This document shows, one piece after another, positions 25,832 through 35,509 of a stretch of 64,000 bases of DNA. This stretch comes from Pseudomonadota bacterium (lineage in GTDB: Bacteria > Pseudomonadota > Alphaproteobacteria > Rhodobacterales > Rhodobacteraceae): NCBI GenBank assembly GCA_020161615.1, contig JAIUPD010000007.1:62001-126000 (forward strand), read 5' to 3'. The number at the start of each line of letters is the position of its first letter. The stretch's first letter is position 1. Below the pieces are notes generated by a model. It was not told the origin of the DNA and made no database searches. It worked only from the letters and a program-made list of their open reading frames with translations. The position numbers and the translations under genes are program-made.

Positions 25832-28191
25832 GCGTTCACAAACCCCTGCCCCATGACGCTGCCCCCCTGCATGTCACGGGCGAGGCGCGCTATGTCGACG
25901 ACATCCCGACGCCCGCCGGCACCCTGCATCTGGCCTTCGGCCTTTCCACCGTGGCGCATGGCGAAATCACGGCGATGGACCTCTCGGCCGTCAGGGCCGC
26001 GCCCGGTGTGGTGGCGGTCCTGACCGGCGACGACATCGGCCATGCCGATTGTTCACCCTCGAACAACGACGAGCCGCTGCTGGCGCTGGGAACGGTGCAT
26101 TACGTCGGCCATCCGGTCTTTCTGGTGATCGCCGACAGCCATCTCAATGCCCGCAAGGCGGCGCGGCTGGGCAAGATCAGCTATGCCGAGAAGCCGGCGA
26201 TCCTGACGGTCGATCAGGCCCTCGCCGCCAATTCCCGCTTCGAGGAGGCGCCCCGCATCTGGGCGCGCGGCAACCTGCCCGACGCTTTCGCCAAGGCGGC
26301 GACCGTGATCGAAGGGCGGCTGGAGATGGGCGGGCAGGAGCATTTCTATCTGGAGGGTCAGGCGGCGCTGGTGCAGCCGCAGGAGGGGGGCGACATGCAT
26401 GTCACCTCCTCGACCCAGCACCCCACCGAGATCCAGCACAAGGTCGCTCATGCCCTGCACCTGCCGATGCATGCGGTCAGGGTCGAGACCCGTCGCATGG
26501 GCGGTGGCTTCGGCGGAAAGGAAAGTCAGGGCAATCACTTGGCTGTCGCCTGCGCCCTGGCCGCCCGGCTGACCGGCAAGCCCTGCAAGATGCGTTATGA
26601 TCGCGACGACGACATGGTGGTGACCGGCAAGCGGCACGATTTCCGCATCGACTACAAGGTAGGGGTCGATGCCGAGGGGCGGCTGCTGGCGGTGGATTTC
26701 ATCCATTACACCCGCGCCGGCTGGTCGATGGACCTGACCCTGCCGGTCGCCGACCGCGCCATGCTGCACGCCGACAACGCCTATTGGTTGCCCAACATCC
26801 GCATCGAAAGCCATCGCTTGCGGACCAACATGTGTTCCGCTACCGCCTATCGCGGCTTCGGGGGGCCGCAGGGGATGCTGGGGATCGAGCGGGTGATGGA
26901 TCACGTCGCCAGTACCCTGGGCAAGGACCCGCTGGAGGTCCGCAAGGTCAATTTCTATCGCGCCAGCACCCCGGCCAAGACCGGTCCCGGCACAGGCAAA
27001 CGGTTCAGCGCTGAACATTCACCGAAGACTGCCGTAGCGCCCGGCGTCCAGACCACGCCCTATGGTCAGCAGGTCGAGGATTTCATCCTGCACGAGCTGG
27101 TGGCGCAGTTGGAGAAATCCTCGGATTACGCGGCCCGCAAGGCGCGGATCGCCGAGTGGAACGCGGCCAATCCGGTGCTGAAAAAGGGCATCGCCCTCAC
27201 CCCCGTCAAGTTCGGCATCAGCTTCACGCTGACCCATCTCAATCAGGCGGGGGCGCTGGTGCATGTCTATCAGGATGGCTCCATCCACCTGAACCACGGC
27301 GGGACCGAGATGGGCCAGGGCCTGTTCCAGAAGGTGGCGCAGGTCGCGGCCTCGGCCTTCGGCGTGCCGCTGGAGGCGGTGAAGATCACCGCGACGGATA
27401 CCGCGAAAGTGCCGAACACGTCGGCCACGGCAGCCTCGTCCGGCAGCGATCTCAACGGGATGGCGGTCAAGGCCGCCTGCGACACGATCCGCGACCGGAT
27501 CGCCGAACACCTGGCCGAGCGTCACCAGACCACGGCCGACCAGGTAACCTTTGCCGAAGGCCGGGTCAGCGTCGGCGGGTCGGACATGACCTTCGCCGAG
27601 GCCGCCATGTCGGCCTATACCGCCCGTGTGAGCCTTTCCTCGACCGGCTATTACGCCACGCCCGAACTGGCCTGGGACCGGATCGCCGGTCAGGGGCGGC
27701 CCTTCTATTACTTCGCCTATGGTGCGGCCTGCGCCGAGGTGGTGATTGACACGCTGACCGGCGAGAACCGGATCCTGCGGGTCGATATCCTGCATGACGC
27801 GGGCGCCAGCCTGAACCCGGCCTTGGACAAGGGCCAGGTCGAGGGTGGCTTCGTGCAGGGCGCCGGATGGTTGACCACTGAAGAACTGGTCTGGGACGAC
27901 AAGGGGCGCCTGAGGACCCACGCCCCCAGCACCTACAAGATCCCGGCCTGCGGCGACCGGCCGCGCGTCTTCAACGTCGATCTCTGGGTCGGCGCCAATC
28001 CCGAGGACACGATCCACAAGTCGAAAGCCGTGGGCGAGCCGCCCTTCATGCACGGGATCGCCGTGCTGATGGCGCTGAGCGATGCGGTCGCCGCCTGTGG
28101 GGACGGGTCCAGCTATGTGAACCTCGACGCCCCCGCCACCGCCGAGCGGATTCTGGCCGCGGTTCGCCGTCAGCGGGGCGGCTATGTTTGA
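25828..28191 (+). CDS. xdhB: Xanthine dehydrogenase large subunit (molybdopterin)
   Basis: The 787-residue molybdenum-cofactor subunit that hydroxylates hypoxanthine to xanthine and xanthine to urate. By recall of the R. capsulatus enzyme, the active-site residues are all present: Gln in GGQEHFYLE, Glu in FGGKESQ, Arg in [10 protein letters not shown], and the catalytic base Glu in VGEPPFMHG. The MGQGLFQKV segment contacts the cofactor. Length is close to the 777 residues of the R. capsulatus protein. The start ATGA overlaps the xdhA stop; the 3' end overlaps xdhC by 8 bases. Confidence 0.97.
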   Translation: MSVHKPLPHDAAPLHVTGEARYVDDIPTPAGTLHLAFGLSTVAHGEITAMDLSAVRAAPGVVAVLTGDDIGHADCSPSNNDEPLLALGTVHYVGHPVFLVIADSHLNARKAARLGKISYAEKPAILTVDQALAANSRFEEAPRIWARGNLPDAFAKAATVIEGRLEMGGQEHFYLEGQAALVQPQEGGDMHVTSSTQHPTEIQHKVAHALHLPMHAVRVETRRMGGGFGGKESQGNHLAVACALAARLTGKPCKMRYDRDDDMVVTGKRHDFRIDYKVGVDAEGRLLAVDFIHYTRAGWSMDLTLPVADRAMLHADNAYWLPNIRIESHRLRTNMCSATAYRGFGGPQGMLGIERVMDHVASTLGKDPLEVRKVNFYRASTPAKTGPGTGKRFSAEHSPKTAVAPGVQTTPYGQQVEDFILHELVAQLEKSSDYAARKARIAEWNAANPVLKKGIALTPVKFGISFTLTHLNQAGALVHVYQDGSIHLNHGGTEMGQGLFQKVAQVAASAFGVPLEAVKITATDTAKVPNTSATAASSGSDLNGMAVKAACDTIRDRIAEHLAERHQTTADQVTFAEGRVSVGGSDMTFAEAAMSAYTARVSLSSTGYYATPELAWDRIAGQGRPFYYFAYGAACAEVVIDTLTGENRILRVDILHDAGASLNPALDKGQVEGGFVQGAGWLTTEELVWDDKGRLRTHAPSTYKIPACGDRPRVFNVDLWVGANPEDTIHKSKAVGEPPFMHGIAVLMALSDAVAACGDGSSYVNLDAPATAERILAAVRRQRGGYV

Positions 28192-29128
28192 CCGCGCCGC
28201 CCTCGCCCGCCTGATCGCCGCCCATGGCGCCGTCGCCCGGGTGGTGATCTGCGGGCATCAGGGGTCCTCGCCGCGCGAAGCGGGGACGGCGATGCTGGTC
28301 TGGGCCGAGGGGCAAGCGGGCACGATCGGCGGCGGGGCGCTGGAATACGAGGCCGCGGCCGAGGCGCGGCGGATGTTGGCGGGCGCCCCCCCGAAGGTGC
28401 AGAAGATCGCCCTCGGCCCGGCGCTCGGCCAATGCTGCGGCGGCGCGGTGACGTTGGGGTTCGAAGTCTTCGACGCCCGGGCGTTAACCACGATCCCCCA
28501 GGCCGGCCTCTACACCCGCCCGCTGGCCCGCGACGCCGCGGCCGAGCCCCCCCTCGCCCTGCGCCGGGCCGAGAAAACCGCCCGTGGCGAAGGGGTTGCG
28601 GTGACGCGCTATCTGCAGGGCTGGCTGTCCGAGCCGGTCGCAGCGAAGCCCCGCGACCTTTGGATCTGGGGCGCGGGCCATGTCGGCCGGGCGCTGGTGC
28701 ATACGCTGACGCCCCTGCCCGGCCTGGCGCTGACCTGGATCGACACCAACCGCGCGCGCTTTCCCGAAAGCCTGCCCGAGGGCGTCACGCCCCGCATCGC
28801 CGCGAATCCCGGGACGCTGGTGACCGAAGCGCCGCTGACGGCCGAACACCTGATCCTGACCTTCAGCCACGCGCTGGACCTCGACCTCTGCCACCGCCTG
28901 CTGGACCACGGGTTCCGCGCCTGCGGCCTCATCGGCAGCGCCTCGAAATGGGCGCGGTTCCAGAGCCGGCTCAAGGCGCTGGGCCACGCGTCGCAGGACA
29001 TCGCCCGTATCCGCTGCCCGATCGGCGACCCCGCCCTGGGCAAGCATCCCCAGGCCATCGCCATTTCCGTCGCCGCCGAGATCCTCGCGCGGCCCGCCCT
29101 TGCCCCAGCCAGAGAGGCCGTCCGTTGA
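28184..29128 (+). CDS. xdhC: Xanthine dehydrogenase accessory protein XdhC
   Basis: A 314-residue chaperone that binds molybdenum cofactor, promotes its sulfuration and inserts it into XdhB. The N-terminal XdhC/CoxI domain contains GHQGSSPREAGTAMLV, IGGGALEYEA and LGPALGQCCGG with the cofactor-binding cysteines. The C-terminal Rossmann domain has LWIWGAGHVGRALVHTL and GLIGSASKWARF. It overlaps xdhB (8 bases), and its stop overlaps the ABC ATPase start, so translation is coupled. Confidence 0.95.
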   Translation: MFDRAALARLIAAHGAVARVVICGHQGSSPREAGTAMLVWAEGQAGTIGGGALEYEAAAEARRMLAGAPPKVQKIALGPALGQCCGGAVTLGFEVFDARALTTIPQAGLYTRPLARDAAAEPPLALRRAEKTARGEGVAVTRYLQGWLSEPVAAKPRDLWIWGAGHVGRALVHTLTPLPGLALTWIDTNRARFPESLPEGVTPRIAANPGTLVTEAPLTAEHLILTFSHALDLDLCHRLLDHGFRACGLIGSASKWARFQSRLKALGHASQDIARIRCPIGDPALGKHPQAIAISVAAEILARPALAPAREAVR

Positions 29129-30645
29129 CCACCCCCCTCCTGTCCCTCCAGGGCCTGACCAAGGTCTATCCCGGCGTCGTCGCCAACAAGGATGTCACCT
29201 TCGACATCGGCGAGGGCGAGGTTCATGCGCTTCTCGGCGAGAACGGCGCGGGGAAATCCACGCTGGTCAAGGCCATCTACGGGCTGATCCGGCCGAACGA
29301 GGGCACGATGCTCTGGCGCGGCCAACCCTATGCGCCGAACGCCCCGGCGCAGGCCCGCGCCACCGGCGTCGCCATGGTGTTCCAGCATTTTAGCTTGTTC
29401 GACGCGATGGACGTGGCCGAGAATGTGGCGCTGGGGATGGACAACCCGCCGCCGATCCGGGAACTGGCGGCGCGGATCACCGAAGTGTCGAACAATTACG
29501 GGCTGCCGCTCGACCCCTCGCGCATGGTCGGCGATCTGTCGGCGGGGGAACGACAGCGGGTCGAAATCATCCGCTGCCTGCTGCAGAACCCTCAGCTTCT
29601 GATCATGGACGAACCCACCTCGGTCCTGACCCCGCAGGAGGTGGAGATCCTGTTCCGCACCTTGCGGCAACTCCGGGCCGAGGGGCGGTCGATCCTTTAT
29701 ATTTCGCACAAGCTCGAAGAAATCCGCTCGCTGTGCGAGAATGCGACCGTGCTCAGGCTGGGCAAGGTGGTGGGAAGGGCCGATCCGCGGCAGGAAAGCG
29801 CGCGGTCGCTGGCCGAGATGATGGTGGGGCAAAGCCTGCACACGCCGTCGCGGCCCGCCGCGCAACCGGGCAAGATGCTGCTGCAGGTCACCGACCTGTC
29901 GGTCGCCTCGCCCTCGCAATTCGGGACCTCGCTGAAGGGCGTATCGCTCAGCGTCCGGGCCGGCGAGATCCTGGGGATCGGCGGTGTCGCGGGCAACGGG
30001 CAGGACGAATTGCTGGGCGCCCTCTCGGGCGAAATTCGCGCCCCGGCCGAGGCGGTGCGGATGGCGGGCGAGCCGGTTGGGCATTACGGACCCAACGCGC
30101 GCCGGGCCATGGGCCTGCTGTGTGCACCCGAGGAACGGCTGGGCCATGCCGCGGCGCCCGACATGAGCCTGACGGAAAACGCCCTGCTGACCGGCGCCTG
30201 GCGCGAGAAACTGGTGACCCGGGGCTTCGTCAGCTGGGGCAAGGCCAAGGGCTTCGCCGAAAAGGTCATCGAACGGTTCGACGTGCGCACGCCCGGCCCC
30301 TGGGTTGCGGCGCGGGCACTCTCGGGCGGAAACCTGCAGAAATTCGTCATCGGGCGGGAGATCCTGCAACGGCCCTCGGTCCTGGTGGTGAACCAGCCGA
30401 CCTGGGGCGTCGATGCCTCGGCCGCGGCCTCGATCCGGCAGGCGCTGCTGGATCTGGCGCAGGCCGGGGCTGCGGTCGTCGTCATCAGTCAGGACCTCGA
30501 TGAAATCCTGGAGGTCGCGGACAATTTCGCCGCCCTGAACGGCGGCAGGCTCAGCGCGCCGCGGCCCGTTCAGGGGCTGACCATGGACCAGATCGGCCTG
30601 ATGCTGGGCGGCGCTGAAACGGGAGAGACCGATGTTGCGGCTTGA
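29125..30645 (+). CDS. ABC transporter ATP-binding protein, nucleoside/BMP type
   Basis: A 506-residue double ABC ATPase. The first domain has Walker A GENGAGKST, signature LSAGERQRVEI and Walker B LLIMDEPTS; the second has degenerate Walker A (GVAGNGQDE), signature LSGGNLQKFVIG and VLVVNQPTWG in place of the Walker B DEP. This asymmetry is normal for sugar- and nucleoside-type (CUT2/BmpC-like) importers. The start is TTG at 29125 overlapping the xdhC stop as TTGA, with AGAGAGG upstream; no in-frame ATG exists before the conserved LLSLQGLTKVYPG. Its place after xdhABC suggests purine or purine-nucleoside uptake. Confidence 0.9.
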   Translation: MTTPLLSLQGLTKVYPGVVANKDVTFDIGEGEVHALLGENGAGKSTLVKAIYGLIRPNEGTMLWRGQPYAPNAPAQARATGVAMVFQHFSLFDAMDVAENVALGMDNPPPIRELAARITEVSNNYGLPLDPSRMVGDLSAGERQRVEIIRCLLQNPQLLIMDEPTSVLTPQEVEILFRTLRQLRAEGRSILYISHKLEEIRSLCENATVLRLGKVVGRADPRQESARSLAEMMVGQSLHTPSRPAAQPGKMLLQVTDLSVASPSQFGTSLKGVSLSVRAGEILGIGGVAGNGQDELLGALSGEIRAPAEAVRMAGEPVGHYGPNARRAMGLLCAPEERLGHAAAPDMSLTENALLTGAWREKLVTRGFVSWGKAKGFAEKVIERFDVRTPGPWVAARALSGGNLQKFVIGREILQRPSVLVVNQPTWGVDASAAASIRQALLDLAQAGAAVVVISQDLDEILEVADNFAALNGGRLSAPRPVQGLTMDQIGLMLGGAETGETDVAA

Positions 30646-31732
30646 AAAACGTCCCTCGCCATCGAAGGCATGGAACTATGCCACCCCGGTCGTTGCGGTG
30701 CTACTGACCATGATCGCGGGCGGGATCCTGTTCACCATCCTGGGCAAGAACCCGTTCGAGGCGATCAAGCTGATCTTCTGGGATCCCCTGTTCAGCGAGC
30801 AATTCGCGGCCTATTCGCGCCCGCAACTGCTGGTCAAGGCGGGGCCGCTGATCCTGATCGCCGTGGGCCTCTCCATCGGTTTCCGCGCCGGGATCTGGAA
30901 CATCGGGGCCGAGGGGCAATATATCGTCGGCGCCCTCTGCGCGGCGGCCGTGGCGCTGGCCTTCTACCCCGCGGAATCGGTTCTGGTCTTTCCGCTGATG
31001 ATCCTTGCGGGGGCGCTGGGCGGCTGGGCCTGGGCGATGATCCCGGCCATCCTGCGCACGAAGTTCAACACCAACGAGATCCTCGTGTCGCTGCTTCTGG
31101 TCTATGTGGCCGAGAAGCTGCTGGCCGCCGCCGCGACCGGCTTCATGCGCAACCCGCAGGGCGCGGGCTTTCCGGGATCGCGCAACATCAACCAATATGC
31201 CTCGGCCGCGAACCACGAGATCTTTGCCGGGACCGGCCTGCATTGGGGCGGCGTCGCCGCCTTCATCGCCGTCCTTTTCACCTATGTCATGCTGCAACGC
31301 CATATCCTGGGCTTCCAGGTACAGCTGGCGGGCCAGGCGCCGCGCGCCGCGCGCTTTGCCGGGGTCGCCCCCGCCCGACTGGTCCTGATGTGCATGGGGA
31401 TTTCCGGCGCCTTCGCCGGGATGGCCGGCATGTTCGAACTCGCCGGTCCCGCGCGCCTCATCTCCATCGACTTCAACGCGGGCTATGGCTTCACGGCGAT
31501 CATCGTGGCCTTCCTGGGGCGGCTCAATCCGATCGGGATCGTGCTGGCCGGGCTCTTGCTGGCGCTGACCTATATCGGTGGCGAACTCGCGCAATTCATG
31601 CTGAACCTGCCCGCCGCGGCGATCCAGGTCTTCCAGGGGATGCTGCTGTTCTTCCTGCTGGCGCTGGATGTTCTGTCCAATTACCGCGTCCGGCTGTTCC
31701 TGCCGCAGCGCGCCACCACGGAGAATGTCTGA
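30632..31732 (+). CDS. ABC transporter permease, nucleoside/BMP type (first)
   Basis: A 366-residue inner-membrane permease of the BPD_transp_2 (ribose/branched-chain-type) family with about nine or ten hydrophobic segments. The NIGAEGQYIVGA segment is the family hallmark (YufP/NupP-like), and FNTNEILVSLLLVYVAEKLL is the cytoplasmic coupling region. It overlaps the ATPase gene by 14 bases and the second permease follows at once, making the usual heterodimer. Confidence 0.92.
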   Translation: MLRLEKRPSPSKAWNYATPVVAVLLTMIAGGILFTILGKNPFEAIKLIFWDPLFSEQFAAYSRPQLLVKAGPLILIAVGLSIGFRAGIWNIGAEGQYIVGALCAAAVALAFYPAESVLVFPLMILAGALGGWAWAMIPAILRTKFNTNEILVSLLLVYVAEKLLAAAATGFMRNPQGAGFPGSRNINQYASAANHEIFAGTGLHWGGVAAFIAVLFTYVMLQRHILGFQVQLAGQAPRAARFAGVAPARLVLMCMGISGAFAGMAGMFELAGPARLISIDFNAGYGFTAIIVAFLGRLNPIGIVLAGLLLALTYIGGELAQFMLNLPAAAIQVFQGMLLFFLLALDVLSNYRVRLFLPQRATTENV

Positions 31733-31733
31733 C

Positions 31734-32666
31734 ATGGATTTCGGTTCGATCAATCCCGTCGTCCTGATCGCCTCGCTGATGGTGGCGGCGACGCCTATCC
31801 TGCTGGCGGCCATCGGCGAATTGGTGGTGGAGAAGGCGGGCGTCCTGAACCTGGGCGTCGAGGGCATGATGATCGTCGGCGCGGTCGCGGGATTTGCCGC
31901 GGCGGTGACCACGGGCAGCCCGATCCTGGGCATGCTGGCCGCCATCATCGCGGGGGCGGCGGTGTCGCTGATCTTCGCGCTGCTGACGCAGGTGCTGATG
32001 GCCAATCAGGTCGCCTCGGGCCTGGCGCTCACGCTCTTCGGTCTGGGGTTCTCGGCGCTCCTGGGGCAAAGCTATGTCGGCATCGTCCCGCCCCGGACCG
32101 AGAAGCTGGATTTCGGCCCGCTGAGCGACCTGCCCGTCGTCGGCCGCATCCTCTTTGGCCATGACATCCTGGTCTATGTCTCGCTCTTCGTGGTGGCCGG
32201 GGTCTGGTACTGGCTGAACTACACCCGCGGCGGGCGCGTCCTGCGCGCCGTGGGCGAGAACCACGACAGCGCCCATGCGCTGGGCTACAAGGTCAAGCGC
32301 GTGCGCATCCTCGCCATCCTGTTCGGCGGCGCCTGCGCGGGGCTGGGCGGCGCCTATCTGAGCCTGGTGCGGGTCCCGCAATGGACCGAGGGTATGACCG
32401 CGGGCGCCGGCTGGATCGCCCTGGCTTTGGTCGTTTTTGCATCATGGAAACCCTGGCGGGTCCTGGCCGGTGCCTATCTTTTCGGCGGAATCATGGTGTT
32501 GCAGCTTAATCTGCAAGCCGCTGGCTACCGAATTCCGGTCGAGTATCTTGCCATGAGCCCCTACATCATCACCATCCTCGTGCTGGTCGTGATGTCGTCG
32601 AATCGGACACGCAGAACCCTTGCCGCCCCCGGCTCGCTGGGACGGTCCTTCCACGCCGCCGGATAA
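31734..32666 (+). CDS. ABC transporter permease, nucleoside/BMP type (second)
   Basis: A 310-residue partner permease (YufQ/NupQ-like). LNLGVEGMMIVGAVAGF is the counterpart of the first permease motif, and VRILAILFGGACAGLGGAYLSL is typical of the family. ATG 31734 is preferred because GGAG lies 11 bases upstream; an in-frame ATG at 31725, inside the previous gene, has no spacing for a ribosome site. The C-terminus ends in a short charged tail. Confidence 0.9.
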   Translation: MDFGSINPVVLIASLMVAATPILLAAIGELVVEKAGVLNLGVEGMMIVGAVAGFAAAVTTGSPILGMLAAIIAGAAVSLIFALLTQVLMANQVASGLALTLFGLGFSALLGQSYVGIVPPRTEKLDFGPLSDLPVVGRILFGHDILVYVSLFVVAGVWYWLNYTRGGRVLRAVGENHDSAHALGYKVKRVRILAILFGGACAGLGGAYLSLVRVPQWTEGMTAGAGWIALALVVFASWKPWRVLAGAYLFGGIMVLQLNLQAAGYRIPVEYLAMSPYIITILVLVVMSSNRTRRTLAAPGSLGRSFHAAG

Positions 32667-32714
32667 GCGGTTGACTATGCGGGCGCCCCCGCCCGCCAAC
32701 ACGGAGAGTAGAGT

Positions 32715-33800
32715 ATGAAACGCAGAGAACTCCTCGCGACCTCGGCCGCGGCCCTCGGTCTGGCCGCGACGCTGGGCTCCAAGGCGCGCGCCCAGACGCC
32801 CCTCAAGGTCGGCTTCGTCTATATCGGCCCGCCCGGCGACTTCGGCTGGACCTATGCCCATGACCAGGCCCGCCTGGCGGCGCAGGAGCATTTCGGCGAC
32901 GCGGTCGAAACCTTCTACGTCGACAACGTGCCCGAGGGCCCGGATGCCGAGCGGATCATGACGCAGATGGCGCTTTCGGGCGCGAACATGATCTTCGCGA
33001 CCTCGTTCGGCTATGGCCCCTCGCTCAATGCCGTGGCGCAGCGTTTCCCGAACATCGCCTTCGAACACGCGACGGGCTATCTGCAGGAGGCGCCGAACGT
33101 CTCGCTCTACAACGCCCGCTTCTACGAAGGCCGCGCGGTGATCGGCACCATCGCCGGGCGCATGACCCAGACCAACAAGATCGGCTATATCGCCTCGTTC
33201 CCGATCCCCGAAGTGATCATGGGCATCAACGCGGCCTATATCCACGCCAAGAAAGTGAACCCCGACATCACGTTGAGCGTGGTCTGGGCCTATTCCTGGT
33301 TTGACCCGGCGCAGGAAGCCGCCGCCGCCGAGGCGCTGATCGAACAGGGCTGCGACATCCTGATGCAGCACACCGACTCGACCGCGCCGCTCAGCGTCGC
33401 CCAGCAGCGCGGCGCGCTGGCCTTCGGTCAGGCCTCGGACATGACGCAATTCGCGCCCGACGTTCACCTGACGGCGATCATCGACAACTGGGCGCCCTAT
33501 TACATCAAGCGCATCCAGGAGAAGCTGGACGGCACCTGGGTCGCCGACAACGTCTGGAGCGGCATCCCCGAGGATGAAGTCACCTTCGCCCCCTTCAACG
33601 ACCGCATCCCGGCCGAGGTACAGGACGAGGCCAACGCGCTGATCGAATCGATCCGCGACGGCAGCTATCATCCTTTCACCGGCCCGCTGAACCGGCAGGA
33701 CGGCTCGGCCTGGCTGGCCGAGGGCGAGGTTGCCGATGACGGCACGCTGCTGGGGATGAACTTCTACGTCGAAGGCATCACCGGCGACATTCCGAACTGA
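32715..33800 (+). CDS. BMP-family substrate-binding protein (purine/nucleoside uptake)
   Basis: A 361-residue periplasmic binding protein of the BMP/PnrA family. The N-terminus MKRRELLATSAAALGLAATLGSKARA is a twin-arginine-like signal, with cleavage expected after ARA. The mature part starts LKVGFVYIGPPGDFGWTYAHDQ, the family's first ligand-binding loop, and includes SGANMIFATSFGYG and the QGCDILMQHTDST hinge. There is no lipobox cysteine, so it is soluble rather than lipid-anchored. Known relatives bind purine nucleosides; hypoxanthine, xanthine or nucleoside is the likely ligand here given xdhABC upstream. It ends the operon. Confidence 0.9.
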   Translation: MKRRELLATSAAALGLAATLGSKARAQTPLKVGFVYIGPPGDFGWTYAHDQARLAAQEHFGDAVETFYVDNVPEGPDAERIMTQMALSGANMIFATSFGYGPSLNAVAQRFPNIAFEHATGYLQEAPNVSLYNARFYEGRAVIGTIAGRMTQTNKIGYIASFPIPEVIMGINAAYIHAKKVNPDITLSVVWAYSWFDPAQEAAAAEALIEQGCDILMQHTDSTAPLSVAQQRGALAFGQASDMTQFAPDVHLTAIIDNWAPYYIKRIQEKLDGTWVADNVWSGIPEDEVTFAPFNDRIPAEVQDEANALIESIRDGSYHPFTGPLNRQDGSAWLAEGEVADDGTLLGMNFYVEGITGDIPN

Positions 33801-33839
33801 GGATGACGGGCGCGCCCGCGCGCTGAGACCCGAGACCTG

Positions 33840-33869
33840 AGAGCCCCCGAAGTCCGCTTCGGAGGCTCT
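33840..33869 (+). terminator. Hairpin terminator of the xdh/ABC operon
   Basis: AGAGCCCCCGAAG (33840-33852) pairs with CTTCGGAGGCTCT (33857-33869) with one mismatch around TCCG. It lies 40 bases after the binding-protein stop. Only a short T tract follows. Confidence 0.55.
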
Positions 33870-34035
33870 TCGCATCCTCTGCCCTTGAGCCACGCGCCCG
33901 GCAGTGCTATTTTTCCGGGCATGATGAGCATGTCCGTCTTCTTCCCCCTGACCTGAGCGATTCCGTCGCTGGCGCCCCGGCGCCTCAGGTTGTGCAACGG
34001 CGTCGCCCCGCGACCGCCGACCAGGAAGAGATGAC

Positions 34036-34827
34036 ATGCCCCTTTCCCGAACCCCGGGCCTGACCGCGCGTCAGGTCGACGACTTCATCGCGGACGGTTT
34101 CGTCAAGGTGGAGGACGCCTTCAGCCGCGACCTCGCCCGCGCCTGCCGCGATGCCCTCTGGGCCGAGACCGGCCTCACGCCCGACGATCCCGCTGGCTGG
34201 ACGCAGCCTGTCCTGCGCATCGCCTGGCAATCCGCACCGCAATTCGTCGCGGCGGCCAATACCCCGCGGCTTCATGCCGCCTATGACGCGTTGGCGGGTA
34301 CGGGACGCTGGGTGCCTCCGCAGGGCCTCGGCTCGTTCCCGATCCGCTTTCCCTCATCCGCCGGCGCAGGAGACGAGGGCTGGCATGTCGATGTGAGCTT
34401 CGGGACCGAGAACCCGGATTTCATGGAATGGCGGGTCAACGTCACCAGCCGCGGCCGGGCGCTGCTGATGCTGTTCCTCTTCTCGGATGTCGGGCCGCGC
34501 GACGCCCCGACCCGGCTCCGCAAGGGCTCGCACCGGGTGATCGCCCGCGAATTGCTGCCCGCAGGCGAGGCGGGGCTGAGCCTGCGCGAGCTGTCGGCGG
34601 CGGGCTATGCGTCGAGCGCGGATTGTCCCGAGGCGCTGGCGACCGGCGCGGCGGGGACGGTCTACCTGTGCCACCCGTTCCTGGTCCATGCGGCCCAACG
34701 GCACGAGGGGACCGAACCGCGCTTCATGGCCCAGCCGGCGCTGCTGCCGACCGGGCCTTTCGATCCGGCCGAGCCCCCGTCGCCCGTGCAGATCGCCATC
34801 CGGCGGGCCTGTGGTTTGGTCTTCTAG
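34036..34827 (+). CDS. Phytanoyl-CoA dioxygenase (PhyH) family protein
   Basis: A 263-residue Fe(II)/2-oxoglutarate-dependent oxygenase. The iron-binding facial triad is visible as HVD in EGWHVDVSFG and a distal His in CHPFLVHAAQRH; the following Arg (GTEPRFM) would bind 2-oxoglutarate. PhyH proteins hydroxylate diverse small molecules and lipids; the substrate is unknown. AGGAAGAG lies upstream of ATG 34036. It stands alone between the purine operon and a minus-strand small gene. Confidence 0.8.
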   Translation: MPLSRTPGLTARQVDDFIADGFVKVEDAFSRDLARACRDALWAETGLTPDDPAGWTQPVLRIAWQSAPQFVAAANTPRLHAAYDALAGTGRWVPPQGLGSFPIRFPSSAGAGDEGWHVDVSFGTENPDFMEWRVNVTSRGRALLMLFLFSDVGPRDAPTRLRKGSHRVIARELLPAGEAGLSLRELSAAGYASSADCPEALATGAAGTVYLCHPFLVHAAQRHEGTEPRFMAQPALLPTGPFDPAEPPSPVQIAIRRACGLVF

Positions 34828-34864
34828 AAGGCCAAGGGCCCCGCCCCCCAACCCGGAGGCGGGG

Positions 34865-35089
34865 TCAGCCCAGCGTGATCCCCACGATCACCGCCATGAG
34901 CCCCAGGACCGAGACGAAGAGCGCGGCCATGTTCCAGATGACGCCCTTTTGCAGCGCCTTGCGCAGCGCCGCATCCTCCAGCCCCGCCCGGCGCACCCTG
35001 AGCGCATAGACCACGCAGGCGAAAAGCCCGATCACCCCGGCCAGCGTGACGGCCGCACCGCCCCAGATCAACAGATCGCCCGTGTTCAT
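34865..35089 (-). CDS. Small two-helix membrane protein
   Basis: A 74-residue protein with two hydrophobic segments (residues about 6-28 and 50-72) separated by a charged loop (RVRRAGLEDAALRKALQKG). No family is recognised, but it looks like a conserved small Rhodobacteraceae inner-membrane protein. It is divergent from the gapR-type gene, starts about 120 bases apart, and has GACAGGAGAC upstream of its ATG. Confidence 0.7.
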   Translation of the reverse strand: MNTGDLLIWGGAAVTLAGVIGLFACVVYALRVRRAGLEDAALRKALQKGVIWNMAALFVSVLGLMAVIVGITLG

Positions 35090-35208
35090 GATGTCTCCTG
35101 TCGTTGCGGCCCTCTACCCCGCCGGAACCCGCCGGGCAAGCGCCTTGCTCGACGGGCGCCGCCGCGCTAGGGACGGGGTTTGAGACCCGGACACAGAAGA
35201 GGCCGATC

Positions 35209-35463
35209 ATGAGCAGCACCGATTCCGCCTATGACGTCACCGCCGACGAGCTGCGCTCGTTCGTGGAGCGCTATGAGCATCTCGAGGCCGAGAAGAAGGA
35301 CATCACCGACCAGCAGAAGGAAGTGATGGCCGAAGCCAAGGGGCGCGGCTACGACACCAAGGCGCTGCGCAAGATCATCGCCCTGCGCAAGAAAAAGCCC
35401 GACGAGATCGCCGAGGAAGAAGCGGTGCTCGACCTCTACAAGGCCGCGCTCGGCATGCAATGA
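35209..35463 (+). CDS. gapR: DUF2312 nucleoid-associated protein (GapR-like)
   Basis: An 84-residue, strongly charged, mostly helical protein of the DUF2312 family, whose Caulobacter member GapR encircles overtwisted DNA and supports replication fork progress by stimulating topoisomerases. The N-terminal coiled coil (ELRSFVERYEHLEAEKKDITDQQKEVMAEAKGRG) and basic stretch (KALRKIIALRKKKPDE) match. The start ATG 35209 has AGAGG upstream; earlier in-frame codons add non-conserved residues. It is monocistronic and followed by a strong hairpin. Confidence 0.9.
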   Translation: MSSTDSAYDVTADELRSFVERYEHLEAEKKDITDQQKEVMAEAKGRGYDTKALRKIIALRKKKPDEIAEEEAVLDLYKAALGMQ

Positions 35464-35467
35464 GCGA

Positions 35468-35509
35468 GACGCCGCAGGATGGGCAACATTGCCCATCCTA
35501 CCAGGCGTC
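35468..35509. terminator. Bidirectional hairpin between gapR and the minus-strand gene
   Basis: An inner stem of 11 bp (AGGATGGGCAA/TTGCCCATCCT, 35476-35486 with 35489-35499) is extended by an outer GACGCC/GGCGTC stem (35468-35473 with 35504-35509). It begins just after the gapR stop (35463) and reaches the stop of the convergent gene (35508), so it probably serves both as terminator. Confidence 0.6.

Noticed and set aside
33921-33956. An 11-residue open frame (MMSMSVFFPLT) upstream of the PhyH gene
   Set aside because: A leader peptide is conceivable, but no ribosome site, attenuator pair or regulatory codon run is evident.
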